The notes under the pieces: model-generated | The model's database searches: none | Told to the model about the DNA's origin: nothing | Seen by the model: only the letters and a program-made list of their open reading frames with translations | Shown: positions 9,022-18,722 of the stretch, piece after piece | Layout: each line of letters begins with the position of its first letter | How positions within the stretch are numbered: the stretch's first letter is position 1 | Made by a program: the position numbers and the translations under genes | Assembly (NCBI GenBank): GCA_023379935.1 | Contig: JAMCPD010000020.1 | Span: 1-64,000, forward strand | Direction: 5' to 3' | DNA length: 64,000 bases | Source of the DNA: Actinomycetota bacterium | Lineage (GTDB): Bacteria; Actinomycetota; Acidimicrobiia; Acidimicrobiales; JAMCPD01

Positions 9022-10398
9022 GTGCTTTCCAATTCCCGAGATATGCCCTTGTCAGTTGGGGATATTTATGAACAAATCAAACGTATGGTTCGTGAAGGGT
9101 TTCCCAAGTGGGTATGGGTTGTAGGTGAAATAGCCAAAGTTGAGGTACGTAGGGGAAATTGCTGGATAGATCTTGTGGAATCGAAGATGCCCGCTGTTTT
9201 GCATAACAGTCGTGAGCGCCAGCGTATGTTAAAACTGGTGGCATTCTCTTTTCAGGGCGGTGAGCTTTCAAAGAAGTTATCCGATTCCAATTTAGAACTT
9301 GCAAACGGAATGTTTATAAAGGTTTTAGGTGAGGTTTCCCTATGGGAGGGAGGTTCAATGTTACAGCTTGTTGTCCATGACATAGATGTTGAAGCCTTGC
9401 TTGGAGAACTTGCCGCGAGGCGCGAACGGTTGCGAAAGGCGCTCATTGCTGAAGGCTTACTGGGGGTGGGTAAGGGCAACAAAGCGTTGTTACTGCCTAA
9501 GCTGCCTCTCAAAGTCGGGCTGGTGGCATCTTACGGTACTCAAGGGTGGCATGACTTTTTAGGGCAAATCAGGGACTCGGGCTTTGGGTTTCATGTGAAT
9601 TTTGTGGATACACCCGTTCAAGGGAGTGAAGCCGCCGCCGGTATTGTTCAAGCTGTTAGATCGTTGGGCATGCCAGAGGTGGACATTGACGTGATTGTTA
9701 TTGTAAGAGGCGGTGGATCCAAGTCTGATCTTGCAGTGTTTGATTCCGAGGATGTGGTAAGGGCTGTGGCAAGTTCCTCAAAATGTGTTTGGACCGGCAT
9801 AGGGCATACCCAAGATGTTTCTTTGACGGATGAAGTTGCCCATACATCCTTCATAACCCCCACCGAATGTGGACAGGGACTTGCCAGGGAGGTAAGTGGG
9901 TTTTGGGATGAAAGTGTTCAAAAGATGAACTATATATTCCAAACAGTTAATACTTGTCTGGAACGTTCTATAGGCGAGCTTTCCTCCCAAGCCGGAGTGC
10001 TTCGTACAAGAGGACTGGGTAGGTTGGAGGCAGCAACAGGTAATGTAAGTTCGCAAGTTAATACCATTGTTCGTCAATCGCGCTCGAATTTGGATGCCAA
10101 CAGACGTGAGATCCTAAACAAAGCTGGCTTACTTCGATCAAGTTGGCTTCATTTCTCTAAGATGTTAGAAACACAAGTTTTGAATAAAAAAGCTCTTCTT
10201 TTTGCACATAATCCCACCCAGCAACTGATGAGAGGATGGTGCATGGTTAGGGATTCAAACGGAAAACTACTGCGTTCTGTAAATAATGTTAAGATTGGGG
10301 ATAAGATCTCGACCAAGTTTTTCGATGGAATTCTCGACAGCGAGGTTTGCAAAGTTTATGAGGTGAAATATAACAGTGACAGCGAAGGAAACAGGTGA
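9022..10398 (+). CDS. xseA: Exodeoxyribonuclease VII large subunit
   Basis: 458 residues, usual length, from GTG 9022. Exonuclease VII degrades single-stranded DNA in both directions. An N-terminal OB-fold (VGDIYEQIKRMVREGFPKWVWVVGEIAKVE) is followed by the catalytic domain with VGLVASYGTQGWHDFL, VIVIVRGGGSKSDLAVFDSEDVVRAVASS, and TGIGHTQDVSLTDEVAHTSFITPTE, then a long helical region. The RGGGS and GHxxDxxLxDxVA signatures identify it well. Its end overlaps xseB. Confidence 0.96.
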   Translation: MLSNSRDMPLSVGDIYEQIKRMVREGFPKWVWVVGEIAKVEVRRGNCWIDLVESKMPAVLHNSRERQRMLKLVAFSFQGGELSKKLSDSNLELANGMFIKVLGEVSLWEGGSMLQLVVHDIDVEALLGELAARRERLRKALIAEGLLGVGKGNKALLLPKLPLKVGLVASYGTQGWHDFLGQIRDSGFGFHVNFVDTPVQGSEAAAGIVQAVRSLGMPEVDIDVIVIVRGGGSKSDLAVFDSEDVVRAVASSSKCVWTGIGHTQDVSLTDEVAHTSFITPTECGQGLAREVSGFWDESVQKMNYIFQTVNTCLERSIGELSSQAGVLRTRGLGRLEAATGNVSSQVNTIVRQSRSNLDANRREILNKAGLLRSSWLHFSKMLETQVLNKKALLFAHNPTQQLMRGWCMVRDSNGKLLRSVNNVKIGDKISTKFFDGILDSEVCKVYEVKYNSDSEGNR

Positions 10399-10729
10399 AG
10401 TAATGGAAGCGGCCGAAACGGGAGAAGTGACTGAACAGGTTGACCTGTCTGACTTGAGTTATTTGGCAATTGCACGCCAGTTGGATCAGATTATCCAAGA
10501 GTTGGATAAAGGACAAGTTGATGTAGATACACTTGACATCAGATTTAGCCAAGCCGTAGAGCTGGTCGAGGAGTTGAATCGTCGTATCAACAGGGCTAAA
10601 ATGAAAGTCGAAGAGCTGACCCCCAGGCTGAAATCTGTGTTTGACACCCCTGCGGGTGATGATACCCCGACAACTTATGACATTTCGGCAACTTCCGATA
10701 CCCAACCAACCAATGATCCTCCGTTCTAG
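10376..10729 (+). CDS. xseB: Exodeoxyribonuclease VII small subunit
   Basis: 117 residues; the family core is LSYLAIARQLDQIIQELDKGQVDVDTLDIRFSQAVELVEELNRRI, a helical hairpin that binds the XseA helices. It has an acidic N-terminal stretch and a Thr/Pro-rich tail beyond the usual ~70-80 residues. The indicated GTG start overlaps xseA by 23 bases; ATG 10403 (MEAAETGE) would also leave the core intact. Confidence 0.88.
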   Translation: MTAKETGEVMEAAETGEVTEQVDLSDLSYLAIARQLDQIIQELDKGQVDVDTLDIRFSQAVELVEELNRRINRAKMKVEELTPRLKSVFDTPAGDDTPTTYDISATSDTQPTNDPPF

Positions 10730-10759
10730 CTATAGGACCCCAACCATTGGGAAGTTTGA

Positions 10760-11893
10760 ATGCGTATAGCAGCAGTTGGTGACGGGCACTTGGGACGCTC
10801 CTACTATCCGAGTGTTACAGACGAAGGGGTAAATACACGCGAAAGAGATTTCGAGATATCTTTCCTCAAAGCTATAGACAAAATATGTGAAAGTCAAGTT
10901 GATCTCGTCGTATGGCTTGGAGATATATTTGATCATCCGCGTCCCACCTATCGTTCTTTTCGGGTTGCCCAAGCCGGTCTCGTCAAGCTGCGTCAGTCGG
11001 GACTTCAATGTATTCTCATAAGCGGCAACCATGATACCCCGAGACTCCCCGGCACGGGCAACCCTTATTTAGTGTTGGCTGACCGCTTTGAAGCTGACCC
11101 AACACGCAGCTCAGGGATGGGTTTTGCTACCACTTATTCCTATGAATGTTTCGACTTGGGCGATGTTGTTATACATGCTGTTCCCCAAATGTTATGTGTT
11201 GAAGATACGTTGAATGCTCTTGAGCAAGCCAAAACCAATCGTGCGGCAGATAAAGTAAATTTGTTGATAACTCATCCCCGTGTTCCTCAGGTCCAGCCCA
11301 GGTATTCAGATATAAATGAAATAGAGATAGATGCGGCCAAGTTGCAGTTTTGGGATTTTGTGCTCCTGGGACACTATCATACGTTTACCACAGTGTATGA
11401 GCGTATGTGGTATGCAGGCGCGACTGATACCTTTAGTTTTGCTGATGACCCGACTGCTGCAAAAGGCTTTGTTATTCTTGACACCGACACAGGTGTGTGT
11501 AGCCATTATCCCCTGGATAATCAGCGTCCTCTTATCACCGTGAACATCCCAGCCCTGGGGTGTTCTGCGAGTGAACTTACCCAACTTATTGCTAAGCAGT
11601 TGGAACCGCTGGACGAAGGGGCGGTAGTCAGGTGTTACTTAGATGGTGTACAAGCTCAGGACTACCGCTTGATTGATTCTGAGGTTGTACATGAAGCATC
11701 CAGGCACCTTTTACACTTAAAGTTGGATCCCAATTTTTTAGAGGTTAAAAATCAAGTAGAGTTGCCTACTCTTGATTCCATGCAGGCAAGGTGGTCAAGG
11801 TATCTGCAACACCAGGACTTGAGCAGCTTTGACAAGTCTCAATTGGAAGAACTTGGCAATAAGTATTTAATTGAAGCTGTTGAGCGGGAATAA
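10760..11893 (+). CDS. sbcD: DNA repair exonuclease SbcD/Mre11
   Basis: 377-residue calcineurin-type metallophosphoesterase, nuclease subunit of SbcCD, which opens hairpins and DNA ends. All five phosphoesterase motifs are visible: VGDGHLG, WLGDIFDHPRPTY, ISGNHDTPR, LLITHPRV and LLGHYHTF. The capping region follows. SbcC is 13 bp downstream in the same direction, so the two make one unit. With xseAB upstream the segment is a cluster of nucleolytic repair genes. Confidence 0.95.
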   Translation: MRIAAVGDGHLGRSYYPSVTDEGVNTRERDFEISFLKAIDKICESQVDLVVWLGDIFDHPRPTYRSFRVAQAGLVKLRQSGLQCILISGNHDTPRLPGTGNPYLVLADRFEADPTRSSGMGFATTYSYECFDLGDVVIHAVPQMLCVEDTLNALEQAKTNRAADKVNLLITHPRVPQVQPRYSDINEIEIDAAKLQFWDFVLLGHYHTFTTVYERMWYAGATDTFSFADDPTAAKGFVILDTDTGVCSHYPLDNQRPLITVNIPALGCSASELTQLIAKQLEPLDEGAVVRCYLDGVQAQDYRLIDSEVVHEASRHLLHLKLDPNFLEVKNQVELPTLDSMQARWSRYLQHQDLSSFDKSQLEELGNKYLIEAVERE

Positions 11894-11906
11894 AGGTTGA
11901 GATCGC

Positions 11907-14054
11907 ATGAGGATTTTGCGATTACAGCTTGAAAACTACCGTGTTTATCAAAAACCTTTGGAACTTGATCTGCCAAGCGGCTTGGTCGGAGTATACGGAC
12001 CAAATGGGGCAGGGAAGTCTTATTTAATCGAATCAATACCGTGGACATTATTTGGCAGATCTCGTACGTTGATGGCGGAGATCAGAACTTCAGGGGTAAC
12101 CGCTCCATGTGTAACAGAAGTGACTTTTGAACATGAAGGTCATCTTTACGTGGTCAAGCGTATACTGTCCGGCTCATCATCAGGTCACTCGCTTACGGTT
12201 AGAGCGCAGGTTTTTGCAGATGACAAACAAGTTTGTGAAGGAGCACGAGATACCGCAACTTACTTACAATCAATTCTTGGAATGGATGACGTTTCATTTA
12301 GGGCAAGCGTATTTGCAGAGCAGAAGCAGTTGGATGCCTTTTCAAGTAGTCCCCCCGCTGTTCGGCGTCAACTAATTCTCGGGCTTTTGGGTATAACACC
12401 GCTAAACACCGCACGTGATACAGCGAGACGGGATGCCCGTGAGCTTATGGCTACTTTGTCCCATCAAAAGGAGCTTCTTCAAATGTTGGAGGATGGTTTG
12501 GCCGAACGCGATCTTGAAACGCTACAGGCAGAGTTGCATAGTGCAAACCTTCGCCTTAAATCATTTGAACAGGCGGAACTGGCTAAGCAGCAGTTGTTCC
12601 AACAATCAGAAGAACGTCTCAACGCTTACCAGGAACTACGTGTTAGATATGAGCGGTTGGTTTCAGAGGGCAAAGCAAAGGTTGCCCAGCTTGAAAAGCT
12701 CAGAGGTGAACACCGAAAAGCTTTGGCCGAATTAGATGAACTCAACAAGCTGGAGAGTTCTCTTACACCCGAGTTAGAAGAGATTGAGGGATCTAAAATG
12801 GTGGGACCACAGATGGCGCTTCGGGGAGTGATGCAACCGAATGAGGAAAGCTATAATCATTTGCAAGCTATGGTAGTGGACGCTCAAAAGCAGCTGTCGG
12901 TTGTTGAGGGGCAACTTACTTGGCAAAAAGCACATGCCGCGGAGCTTGATAAGATGGTTGACAAGTCACTTTATGCCACATCTAAAGAGACTCTTGAACC
13001 AAGTACAATGCCATCTTCAGAACCCATAGCCAACCGACGCTGCCCCCTCTGCGGGCAAGAGCTCGGCCAGTCTTATCTAAAGGTGCAAAGGCATCATGCC
13101 GAGGAGCTGGCGCTCGCTCGGCAAAAGATTTCTGAATTGGAAGAAGATTACTCCAAAGCGGCGAAGATACTAAGCGAACTTAGCAGCCAAAGGGACATTG
13201 AGAAACGCTCTTTGGATAAGCAAAAGGATGCTTTTTTGAAGTTTCAAAAACGTATTTCAGAGTTGGAGGGGATGAGGAATCGTTTGGAAAAGGTGATAAA
13301 AGAGTATGAGTCATTGACTTTGGAGATGGAAAAAGAGGTTGCAAGTTTACGGCAACAGACTAGAGACTTACAGTTTAGCAACTCCCAGCTTGATCTACTC
13401 AAAGAGGAAGTTGACAACATGGCCGGTGAACTGAAGAGGAGAAGATTCGAAACCGCAGAGGCTGCGAAGCTGGTGGCCGGCTTGGCTGCAACATTGTCGG
13501 AGAAGGAAAGGCAAAAGGCTCAAGCAGATGCGATAACTCAAAAGGTCGCTTTGTTGGAGGAAAAAGCCAGGTGTGTTGCTAAGACATCGGAGCTGTTATC
13601 TGATTTTCGTGACATGGTTGTAGCCAGTGTGGGACCACGTCTTGATGCTATGTCCAGTGAGCTGTTTTTGGAACTTACAGATCAGGAGTATGATGCTTTG
13701 CATATTGATCCGGAGACCTATGAGATTCAAATTTCTGATCATGGCTCCACATACGGTTTGGACAGGTTTTCAGGTTCAGAGGTTGACTTGGCCAACCTGG
13801 CGTTGCGCGTTGCGGTTTCCGAGCAAATTAGAATGTTTTCGGGAGGCTACGTGGGGCTACTTGTATTGGATGAGGTCTTTGGGTCATTGGATCATGATCG
13901 TAAAGAACGTATGCTGCTGGCGCTTGAACGCCTGAAAGCCAGGTTTGCACAAGTTCTGGTTGTAACCCATGATATGGAGATAAAAGAGCAGCTTAGTCAT
14001 GCCATAGAGGTAGTGAAGCTTCGCGGACGAAGGGCGACAGCTGTTTGCTCCTAG
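11907..14054 (+). CDS. sbcC: DNA repair ATPase SbcC/Rad50
   Basis: 715 residues. N-terminal Walker A GPNGAGKSYLIESIPWTLFG, long coiled coils on both sides of a zinc hook (CPLCGQELG, about residue 375), C-terminal ABC signature region DRFSGSEVDLANLALRVA and Walker B LLVLDEVFGSLDHD. The protein is shorter than E. coli SbcC (about 1050) because of short coiled coils, as usual in actinobacteria. It tethers DNA ends and gates the SbcD nuclease with ATP. Confidence 0.95.
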   Translation: MRILRLQLENYRVYQKPLELDLPSGLVGVYGPNGAGKSYLIESIPWTLFGRSRTLMAEIRTSGVTAPCVTEVTFEHEGHLYVVKRILSGSSSGHSLTVRAQVFADDKQVCEGARDTATYLQSILGMDDVSFRASVFAEQKQLDAFSSSPPAVRRQLILGLLGITPLNTARDTARRDARELMATLSHQKELLQMLEDGLAERDLETLQAELHSANLRLKSFEQAELAKQQLFQQSEERLNAYQELRVRYERLVSEGKAKVAQLEKLRGEHRKALAELDELNKLESSLTPELEEIEGSKMVGPQMALRGVMQPNEESYNHLQAMVVDAQKQLSVVEGQLTWQKAHAAELDKMVDKSLYATSKETLEPSTMPSSEPIANRRCPLCGQELGQSYLKVQRHHAEELALARQKISELEEDYSKAAKILSELSSQRDIEKRSLDKQKDAFLKFQKRISELEGMRNRLEKVIKEYESLTLEMEKEVASLRQQTRDLQFSNSQLDLLKEEVDNMAGELKRRRFETAEAAKLVAGLAATLSEKERQKAQADAITQKVALLEEKARCVAKTSELLSDFRDMVVASVGPRLDAMSSELFLELTDQEYDALHIDPETYEIQISDHGSTYGLDRFSGSEVDLANLALRVAVSEQIRMFSGGYVGLLVLDEVFGSLDHDRKERMLLALERLKARFAQVLVVTHDMEIKEQLSHAIEVVKLRGRRATAVCS

Positions 14055-14388
14055 CCCAAGTTTTCTTACGGCTTCGGGTCGATTGATTTAGCCATGTGGA
14101 AACTCCCCATAAAATGCTCGCTCTGCCTGCGGTTCTATTCGCGCACATTTTCTTACATCAATGCTGAATATGATATGGCGACTAAGTATGGAATCTATCA
14201 TATCCAAAAAAATAGATGGTTCCTCGGCGGACGTATGGGAAACTTCCGCCAAAAATCTGTTGACATACTATATTTGAATGGCATTTTGAGTTAAACCCAA
14301 GCATCACGAAGAAGTGACCATAAGAGGCTAGGCAGAAGCAGGTAATACAACGGGAGTGGCAACGATCAGTGTATGCTATGGTTATAAT
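14055..14388. other. Non-coding gap between sbcC and the helicase gene
   Basis: 334 bp with no convincing gene. It contains a 6-bp inverted repeat GGCGGA/TCCGCC (about 14226-14250) and a TTGACA hexamer at 14260-14265 without a good -10 at the normal distance. It marks the change from A+T-richer backbone to the G+C-richer helicase pair. The longest frame here has no recognisable similarity. Confidence 0.5.
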
Positions 14389-17300
14389 ATGATTGCACTT
14401 CATGCTCAGTGGGTCCCTGCTCGGAAGCTTTTTCTCTGGGCTGAAGACGCTGTTGCTATGGCATCGCCGTCCAAGAGCCAGCCTCGCCGCAAGGGTAAGT
14501 CTGGTGGTGTGCCAAGGCATCCGTTCTCTGTATCTTCAGACGATCTTATTGTAACGCTTGGCATGCAGGCTCTCGGTGATCCCGCCGAAGTGGAGCTTTT
14601 ACTGCCGGGTGCTTCCTCTCGCCCTTTTGCATCTCCGAGCGCCAAGCATATTGGCGACGAGCCACGTATCACCGCCAAACCGTCGCTGCGCCCGTGGCGG
14701 GTACCTGGTCTTTCCTATGATGCCCGGGCTGCACTGGAGGTTGCGTCCTTTCTCGCAACGCTTTTAGATCCTCATATTGCCCTTGATGACACTGTGAGAT
14801 TCTTTGCTCAAGAGGTGGATGTGGCACTTGATCTTGTCGGGCGTGGTCGTGTCCTTCCGGGCATCGTACAACTTGATGATGGTGCCCCAGAGGCGCGGTG
14901 GATACCTATGCCCGCCGTCACGGATATGGTACGTGCGGTGAAACTGGCCGAGGCCATGCCCCCCCTGTACCGTGCTTGTGCGGGCGAGGCAGGCAATCCT
15001 GCAGCAATCGTGGCGGATACTTTGGCTGCACTTGTGGATGGTGCAGCGAGACTTGCGTGTGGGAATCTAAGTCTTCGCCGATCATCGCGGCGTCTCCCCA
15101 AGCAAGACAAGAGTTTTGCTGATCGGCAACTTATCGAGGCATGGGTGGCAGGACTCAGCGGCAACAATCCTACAATCAATATCGAATCCGCCGGGAGCGC
15201 TAAGGCGAGCAAGCAAGGCAGGATCGCCAAGGGCAAAAAGGCTGTTAAGTCGAGTGAGGTCGGTAAGGTGGGTGGTGCAAGCGAGGCAGCTGATATAGCC
15301 AAGATTGCGGGGATGATCCACGAGTGGCATCTAAGGGGCCGTGCCGGGGCGGCGATGCTGCGAACATGTTTTCGCCTTGTGGAACCGGTGGATGATCCAG
15401 AGGTCTCGGATCCTCCATGGAAGGTCGAGTTCCTTCTCCAGCCCGGCAGTGATCCAAGCGCCCTTGTACCAGCCGGAGAGGTCTGGAATGCCGGCCCTGC
15501 GGCCAAGGCGATTGAGGCAATCGATTATGGCGGTGAGAATACAGTACTACAGTTACTCACCGGTCTCGGCAGGGCTTCCCGGCTACTGCCGATGTTGGAA
15601 AGCGCTCTTCAGGTGGCACATCCTGAACAGCTTGAACTGGATACCGCCGGAGCGCTCGCCTTTCTGTCGGAGTATGCGCCAGTGCTTGAACAGGCTGGCT
15701 TCGGGGTGTTCGTACCGCAATGGTGGAGAACCAGATCGGCCCGTATCGGTGTCCGGATGCGAGCTTACCCGCGTGATTTCGATGGCGATGGTGGTAGTAG
15801 TACGAGCCTGGTGGGGCTGGATGGACTCTGCAGCTACGATTATGAGGTGGCGCTCGGTGATGAGACGCTATCCATTGATGAATTGCGGGCGCTGGCAGAA
15901 ACGAAGATGTCTCTTGTTCAAGTGAGGGGGAAATGGGTTGAGATCAGCCACGACGATCTTAAACTCGCGATACACGCGTTGGAAGACCGCAGCCGGGGTA
16001 TCGAGCCTTTCCAGATGGCACTCGGTGATTTGATACGTGCCGGTCTCGGGCTTGAGGATAGCAAGGTAGGTCTGCCGGTGGTGGATATCGTGGCTACGGG
16101 ATGGTTGGGCAATCTGCTTGGTGCCTCCGATGCGGGTGAAGGGTGCCACTTTGAGTCGAGGGATACTCCGGGTGGTTTCGCGGGAAGCCTGCGCCCGTAC
16201 CAAGAACGCGGCCTTGGGTGGTTATGGTACCTGGATCGACTGGGGTTGGGGGCATGCCTTGCTGATGATATGGGCCTTGGCAAGACCGCCCAACTTTTAG
16301 CACTGCTGCTGGCCGAGCGCGAAGACGGCAGTGAGCCAGAATGCTTTCATCCTACCCTGCTGGTCTGCCCGATGTCCGTTGTCGGCAACTGGCAACGCGA
16401 GGCGGCCCGCTTTGCGCAATCGCTTGCAGTGCATGTCCATCATGGTGGAAAGAGAGAGACCGGTAAGTCCTTCGCCAGAGTTGCAAAAAAAGCTGATCTC
16501 GTAGTAACTTCGTATTCACTCGTGGCACGTGACAGTGAGTTGTTGAAAGGCATTAAGTGGAGACGGGTGGTACTGGACGAGGCCCAGAACATTAAGAATC
16601 CCGGGACGAAACAGGCTCAGGCAGTAAGGATGCTTGATACGCCCCGGCGTGTTGCGCTCACAGGAACGCCTGTGGAGAACCGGCTTCGGGAGCTCTGGTC
16701 TATCATGACTTTCCTCGCTCCCGGGCTGCTCGGGAGCGAGGAGGCATTTCGAAAACAGTTTGCGGTTAAGATTGAGCGGTACCATGACAATGAGGCAGCA
16801 ATGAAGCTCAAGAAGATTACGGGACCCTTCATCTTACGGCGACTGAAGACTGATAAGTCCATCATTACCGATCTCCCTGAGAAGAACGAGATGAAAGTGT
16901 ACTGCAACCTCACTAAGGAGCAAGCCACTTTGTACCAGGCGACTGTTTACGATATGCTCAGGCGTCTGGAAACGGCCATCGGTATGCAGCGCAAGGGAGT
17001 GATCCTTTCCTCCATCATGAAACTCAAGCAGGTCTGCAATCATCCGGCGCACTTTTTAGCAGATGGATCGCGACTTGCTGACCGATCAGGCAAGCTTGCT
17101 CGGCTGGAGGAAATCGTAGAGGAGGCCGTATCAGAGGGTGACAGGATGCTGTGTTTCACTCAGTTTTCGGAGATGGGCCACTTGTTGGTGCAACATCTTG
17201 AAGAACGACTGGGGTGCCGGATACCCTTCTTGCACGGAGGGAAGTCGAAACGTGATCGCGACGCCATGGTGGAGGAGTTTCAATCGGGTACCGGCTCACC

Positions 17301-17628
17301 GGTGTTTATTCTGTCTCTCAAGGCTGGTGGTGTCGGGCTGAACCTCACAGAGGCAAATCACGTGATCCATTACGATCGCTGGTGGAACCCGGCAGTGGAG
17401 GATCAGGCCACAGACCGGACCTTCCGGATTGGCCAACGCAAGGACGTACAGGTACGGAAGTTTATCTGTGTAGGTACCCTGGAGGAGAAGATAGATCAGA
17501 TGATTGATCAGAAACGCGAACTCAGTGAGCTTATAATCGGTTCCGGTGAAGCGTGGCTTACCGAACTGTCGACGGATCAGATTCGTGATATGGTTGCCCT
17601 GTCCGCCGATGCGGTTGCTGAGGCATAG
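14389..17628 (+). CDS. SNF2-family helicase/ATPase (HelZ/RapA-like)
   Basis: About 1079 residues if it starts at ATG 14389 (MIALHAQWVPARKLFLWAED), which matches how actinobacterial homologues begin; the frame is open from GTG 14356. The N-terminal half (~600 residues) is the accessory region of large bacterial SNF2 proteins. The ATPase core has LRPYQERGLGWL, Walker A ADDMGLGKTAQ, LDEAQNIKN, ALTGTPVENRLRELW, LKAGGVGLNLTEANHVIHYDRWWNP and TDRTFRIGQ. It is expected to be a double-stranded DNA translocase, perhaps remodelling nucleoprotein. The SWIM-domain gene follows 45 bp later, a common bacterial pairing. G+C content is visibly above the flanking genes, suggesting transfer. Confidence 0.93.
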   Translation: MIALHAQWVPARKLFLWAEDAVAMASPSKSQPRRKGKSGGVPRHPFSVSSDDLIVTLGMQALGDPAEVELLLPGASSRPFASPSAKHIGDEPRITAKPSLRPWRVPGLSYDARAALEVASFLATLLDPHIALDDTVRFFAQEVDVALDLVGRGRVLPGIVQLDDGAPEARWIPMPAVTDMVRAVKLAEAMPPLYRACAGEAGNPAAIVADTLAALVDGAARLACGNLSLRRSSRRLPKQDKSFADRQLIEAWVAGLSGNNPTINIESAGSAKASKQGRIAKGKKAVKSSEVGKVGGASEAADIAKIAGMIHEWHLRGRAGAAMLRTCFRLVEPVDDPEVSDPPWKVEFLLQPGSDPSALVPAGEVWNAGPAAKAIEAIDYGGENTVLQLLTGLGRASRLLPMLESALQVAHPEQLELDTAGALAFLSEYAPVLEQAGFGVFVPQWWRTRSARIGVRMRAYPRDFDGDGGSSTSLVGLDGLCSYDYEVALGDETLSIDELRALAETKMSLVQVRGKWVEISHDDLKLAIHALEDRSRGIEPFQMALGDLIRAGLGLEDSKVGLPVVDIVATGWLGNLLGASDAGEGCHFESRDTPGGFAGSLRPYQERGLGWLWYLDRLGLGACLADDMGLGKTAQLLALLLAEREDGSEPECFHPTLLVCPMSVVGNWQREAARFAQSLAVHVHHGGKRETGKSFARVAKKADLVVTSYSLVARDSELLKGIKWRRVVLDEAQNIKNPGTKQAQAVRMLDTPRRVALTGTPVENRLRELWSIMTFLAPGLLGSEEAFRKQFAVKIERYHDNEAAMKLKKITGPFILRRLKTDKSIITDLPEKNEMKVYCNLTKEQATLYQATVYDMLRRLETAIGMQRKGVILSSIMKLKQVCNHPAHFLADGSRLADRSGKLARLEEIVEEAVSEGDRMLCFTQFSEMGHLLVQHLEERLGCRIPFLHGGKSKRDRDAMVEEFQSGTGSPVFILSLKAGGVGLNLTEANHVIHYDRWWNPAVEDQATDRTFRIGQRKDVQVRKFICVGTLEEKIDQMIDQKRELSELIIGSGEAWLTELSTDQIRDMVALSADAVAEA

Positions 17629-17673
17629 GTGGAGAGATATCCATGCGTGATAGAGATATTAGGTACGATATAG

Positions 17674-18720
17674 ATGTCCAGGTATAACCGGTCTTATGAA
17701 TGGTACCCCCAGCCGTCCCGGCCAAAGCCGGCCGATGGGTTGCGCGCCCGTAGCCAGCGGGGAGCCATAGGGGAGACTTGGTGGTCAAAGCGCTTCATTG
17801 ATGTACTGGAGTCATTCCATATGGGTACTCGTCTCACCCGGGGGCGCACTTACGCCAGGGCGGGCCAGGTGCTCGGAGTGGAGGTGATGTCAGGAGAGGT
17901 TGCGTCACGTGTACAGGGTTCACGTTCCAAGCCCTACACAGTTTCCATCCGGCTATTGCCACTTTCTGCAAAGGACTGGGCGAAGGTGGAGAAGGCCATG
18001 GAGGAACGGGCGGTGTTCCTGGCAAAGCTGCTTGCCGGTGAGATGCCCCACGACATAGAAGAGGTCTTCTCGGCATGTCAGCTAAGTCTGTTCCCGGAAT
18101 CCCTTCGCGATCTGGTAACGGATTGCTCCTGCCCCGATTGGTCCAACCCGTGTAAGCACATTGCGGCAACATTTTACCTGCTTGCAGAGACTTTTGACGA
18201 AGATCCCTTCCTTGTATTTCAGTGGCGAGGGCGCACCAAGAAGGAGCTTCTTTCCAGGCTGGCTTCGCGTGGCGGTATGCAAGACTATGCATCATATACA
18301 ACCGAGCGCGTACCGTTTGACGGCGTGAAGTCTTGCGTTTCATCGGGTTCTCCTCAGACTTTCAGATTAGCCCAAGGGTCTGAGCAATACGGAGAGTCTC
18401 GCGACTCAAATAGTCTGTCCATGTCTGGCGGAGGGTTTGCCGTGACCCAAGAGCCGCCATCTACACTCTGGCCTATGCCACTGTGCGGGATCCCGCCGCC
18501 TCTGGACGAGTGCATCGATACCTTTTACGAATGCGCCAAGGATATCGACGGCGTAAACTTTCACAATCCTGAAGGGATGCCGCACGATACAATATTGAAC
18601 GAACTTGATGAGCTCCCACTCGAACTGGATGGCGTTCTCATCACTGATTTGCTGAGACCTGCCTACGACGCAATGGCGGAGTTGGTGGCGGGTTACGTAG
18701 CAAAGAGCACACCTGGTTAA
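17674..18720 (+). CDS. SWIM zinc-finger protein
   Basis: 348 residues. The SWIM finger CSCPDWSNPCKH (CxCx6CxH, around residues 150-161) is intact, followed by IAATFYLLAETFDEDPF. The N-terminal part includes GAIGETWWSKRFIDVLE and ARAGQVLGVEVMSGEVASRVQGSR, features of proteins encoded next to SNF2 helicases in actinobacteria. SWIM domains bind DNA or proteins, so it probably works with the helicase upstream. The C-terminal ~120 residues are not recognised. It shares the raised G+C of the helicase gene. It converges with the next, minus-strand gene with only 2 bp between stops. Confidence 0.85.
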   Translation: MSRYNRSYEWYPQPSRPKPADGLRARSQRGAIGETWWSKRFIDVLESFHMGTRLTRGRTYARAGQVLGVEVMSGEVASRVQGSRSKPYTVSIRLLPLSAKDWAKVEKAMEERAVFLAKLLAGEMPHDIEEVFSACQLSLFPESLRDLVTDCSCPDWSNPCKHIAATFYLLAETFDEDPFLVFQWRGRTKKELLSRLASRGGMQDYASYTTERVPFDGVKSCVSSGSPQTFRLAQGSEQYGESRDSNSLSMSGGGFAVTQEPPSTLWPMPLCGIPPPLDECIDTFYECAKDIDGVNFHNPEGMPHDTILNELDELPLELDGVLITDLLRPAYDAMAELVAGYVAKSTPG

Positions 18721-18722
18721 TC

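Noticed and set aside
14808-15506. 232-codon frame antisense to the SNF2 helicase gene
   Set aside because: Arises from high G+C in the helicase gene; no similarity or initiation signal.
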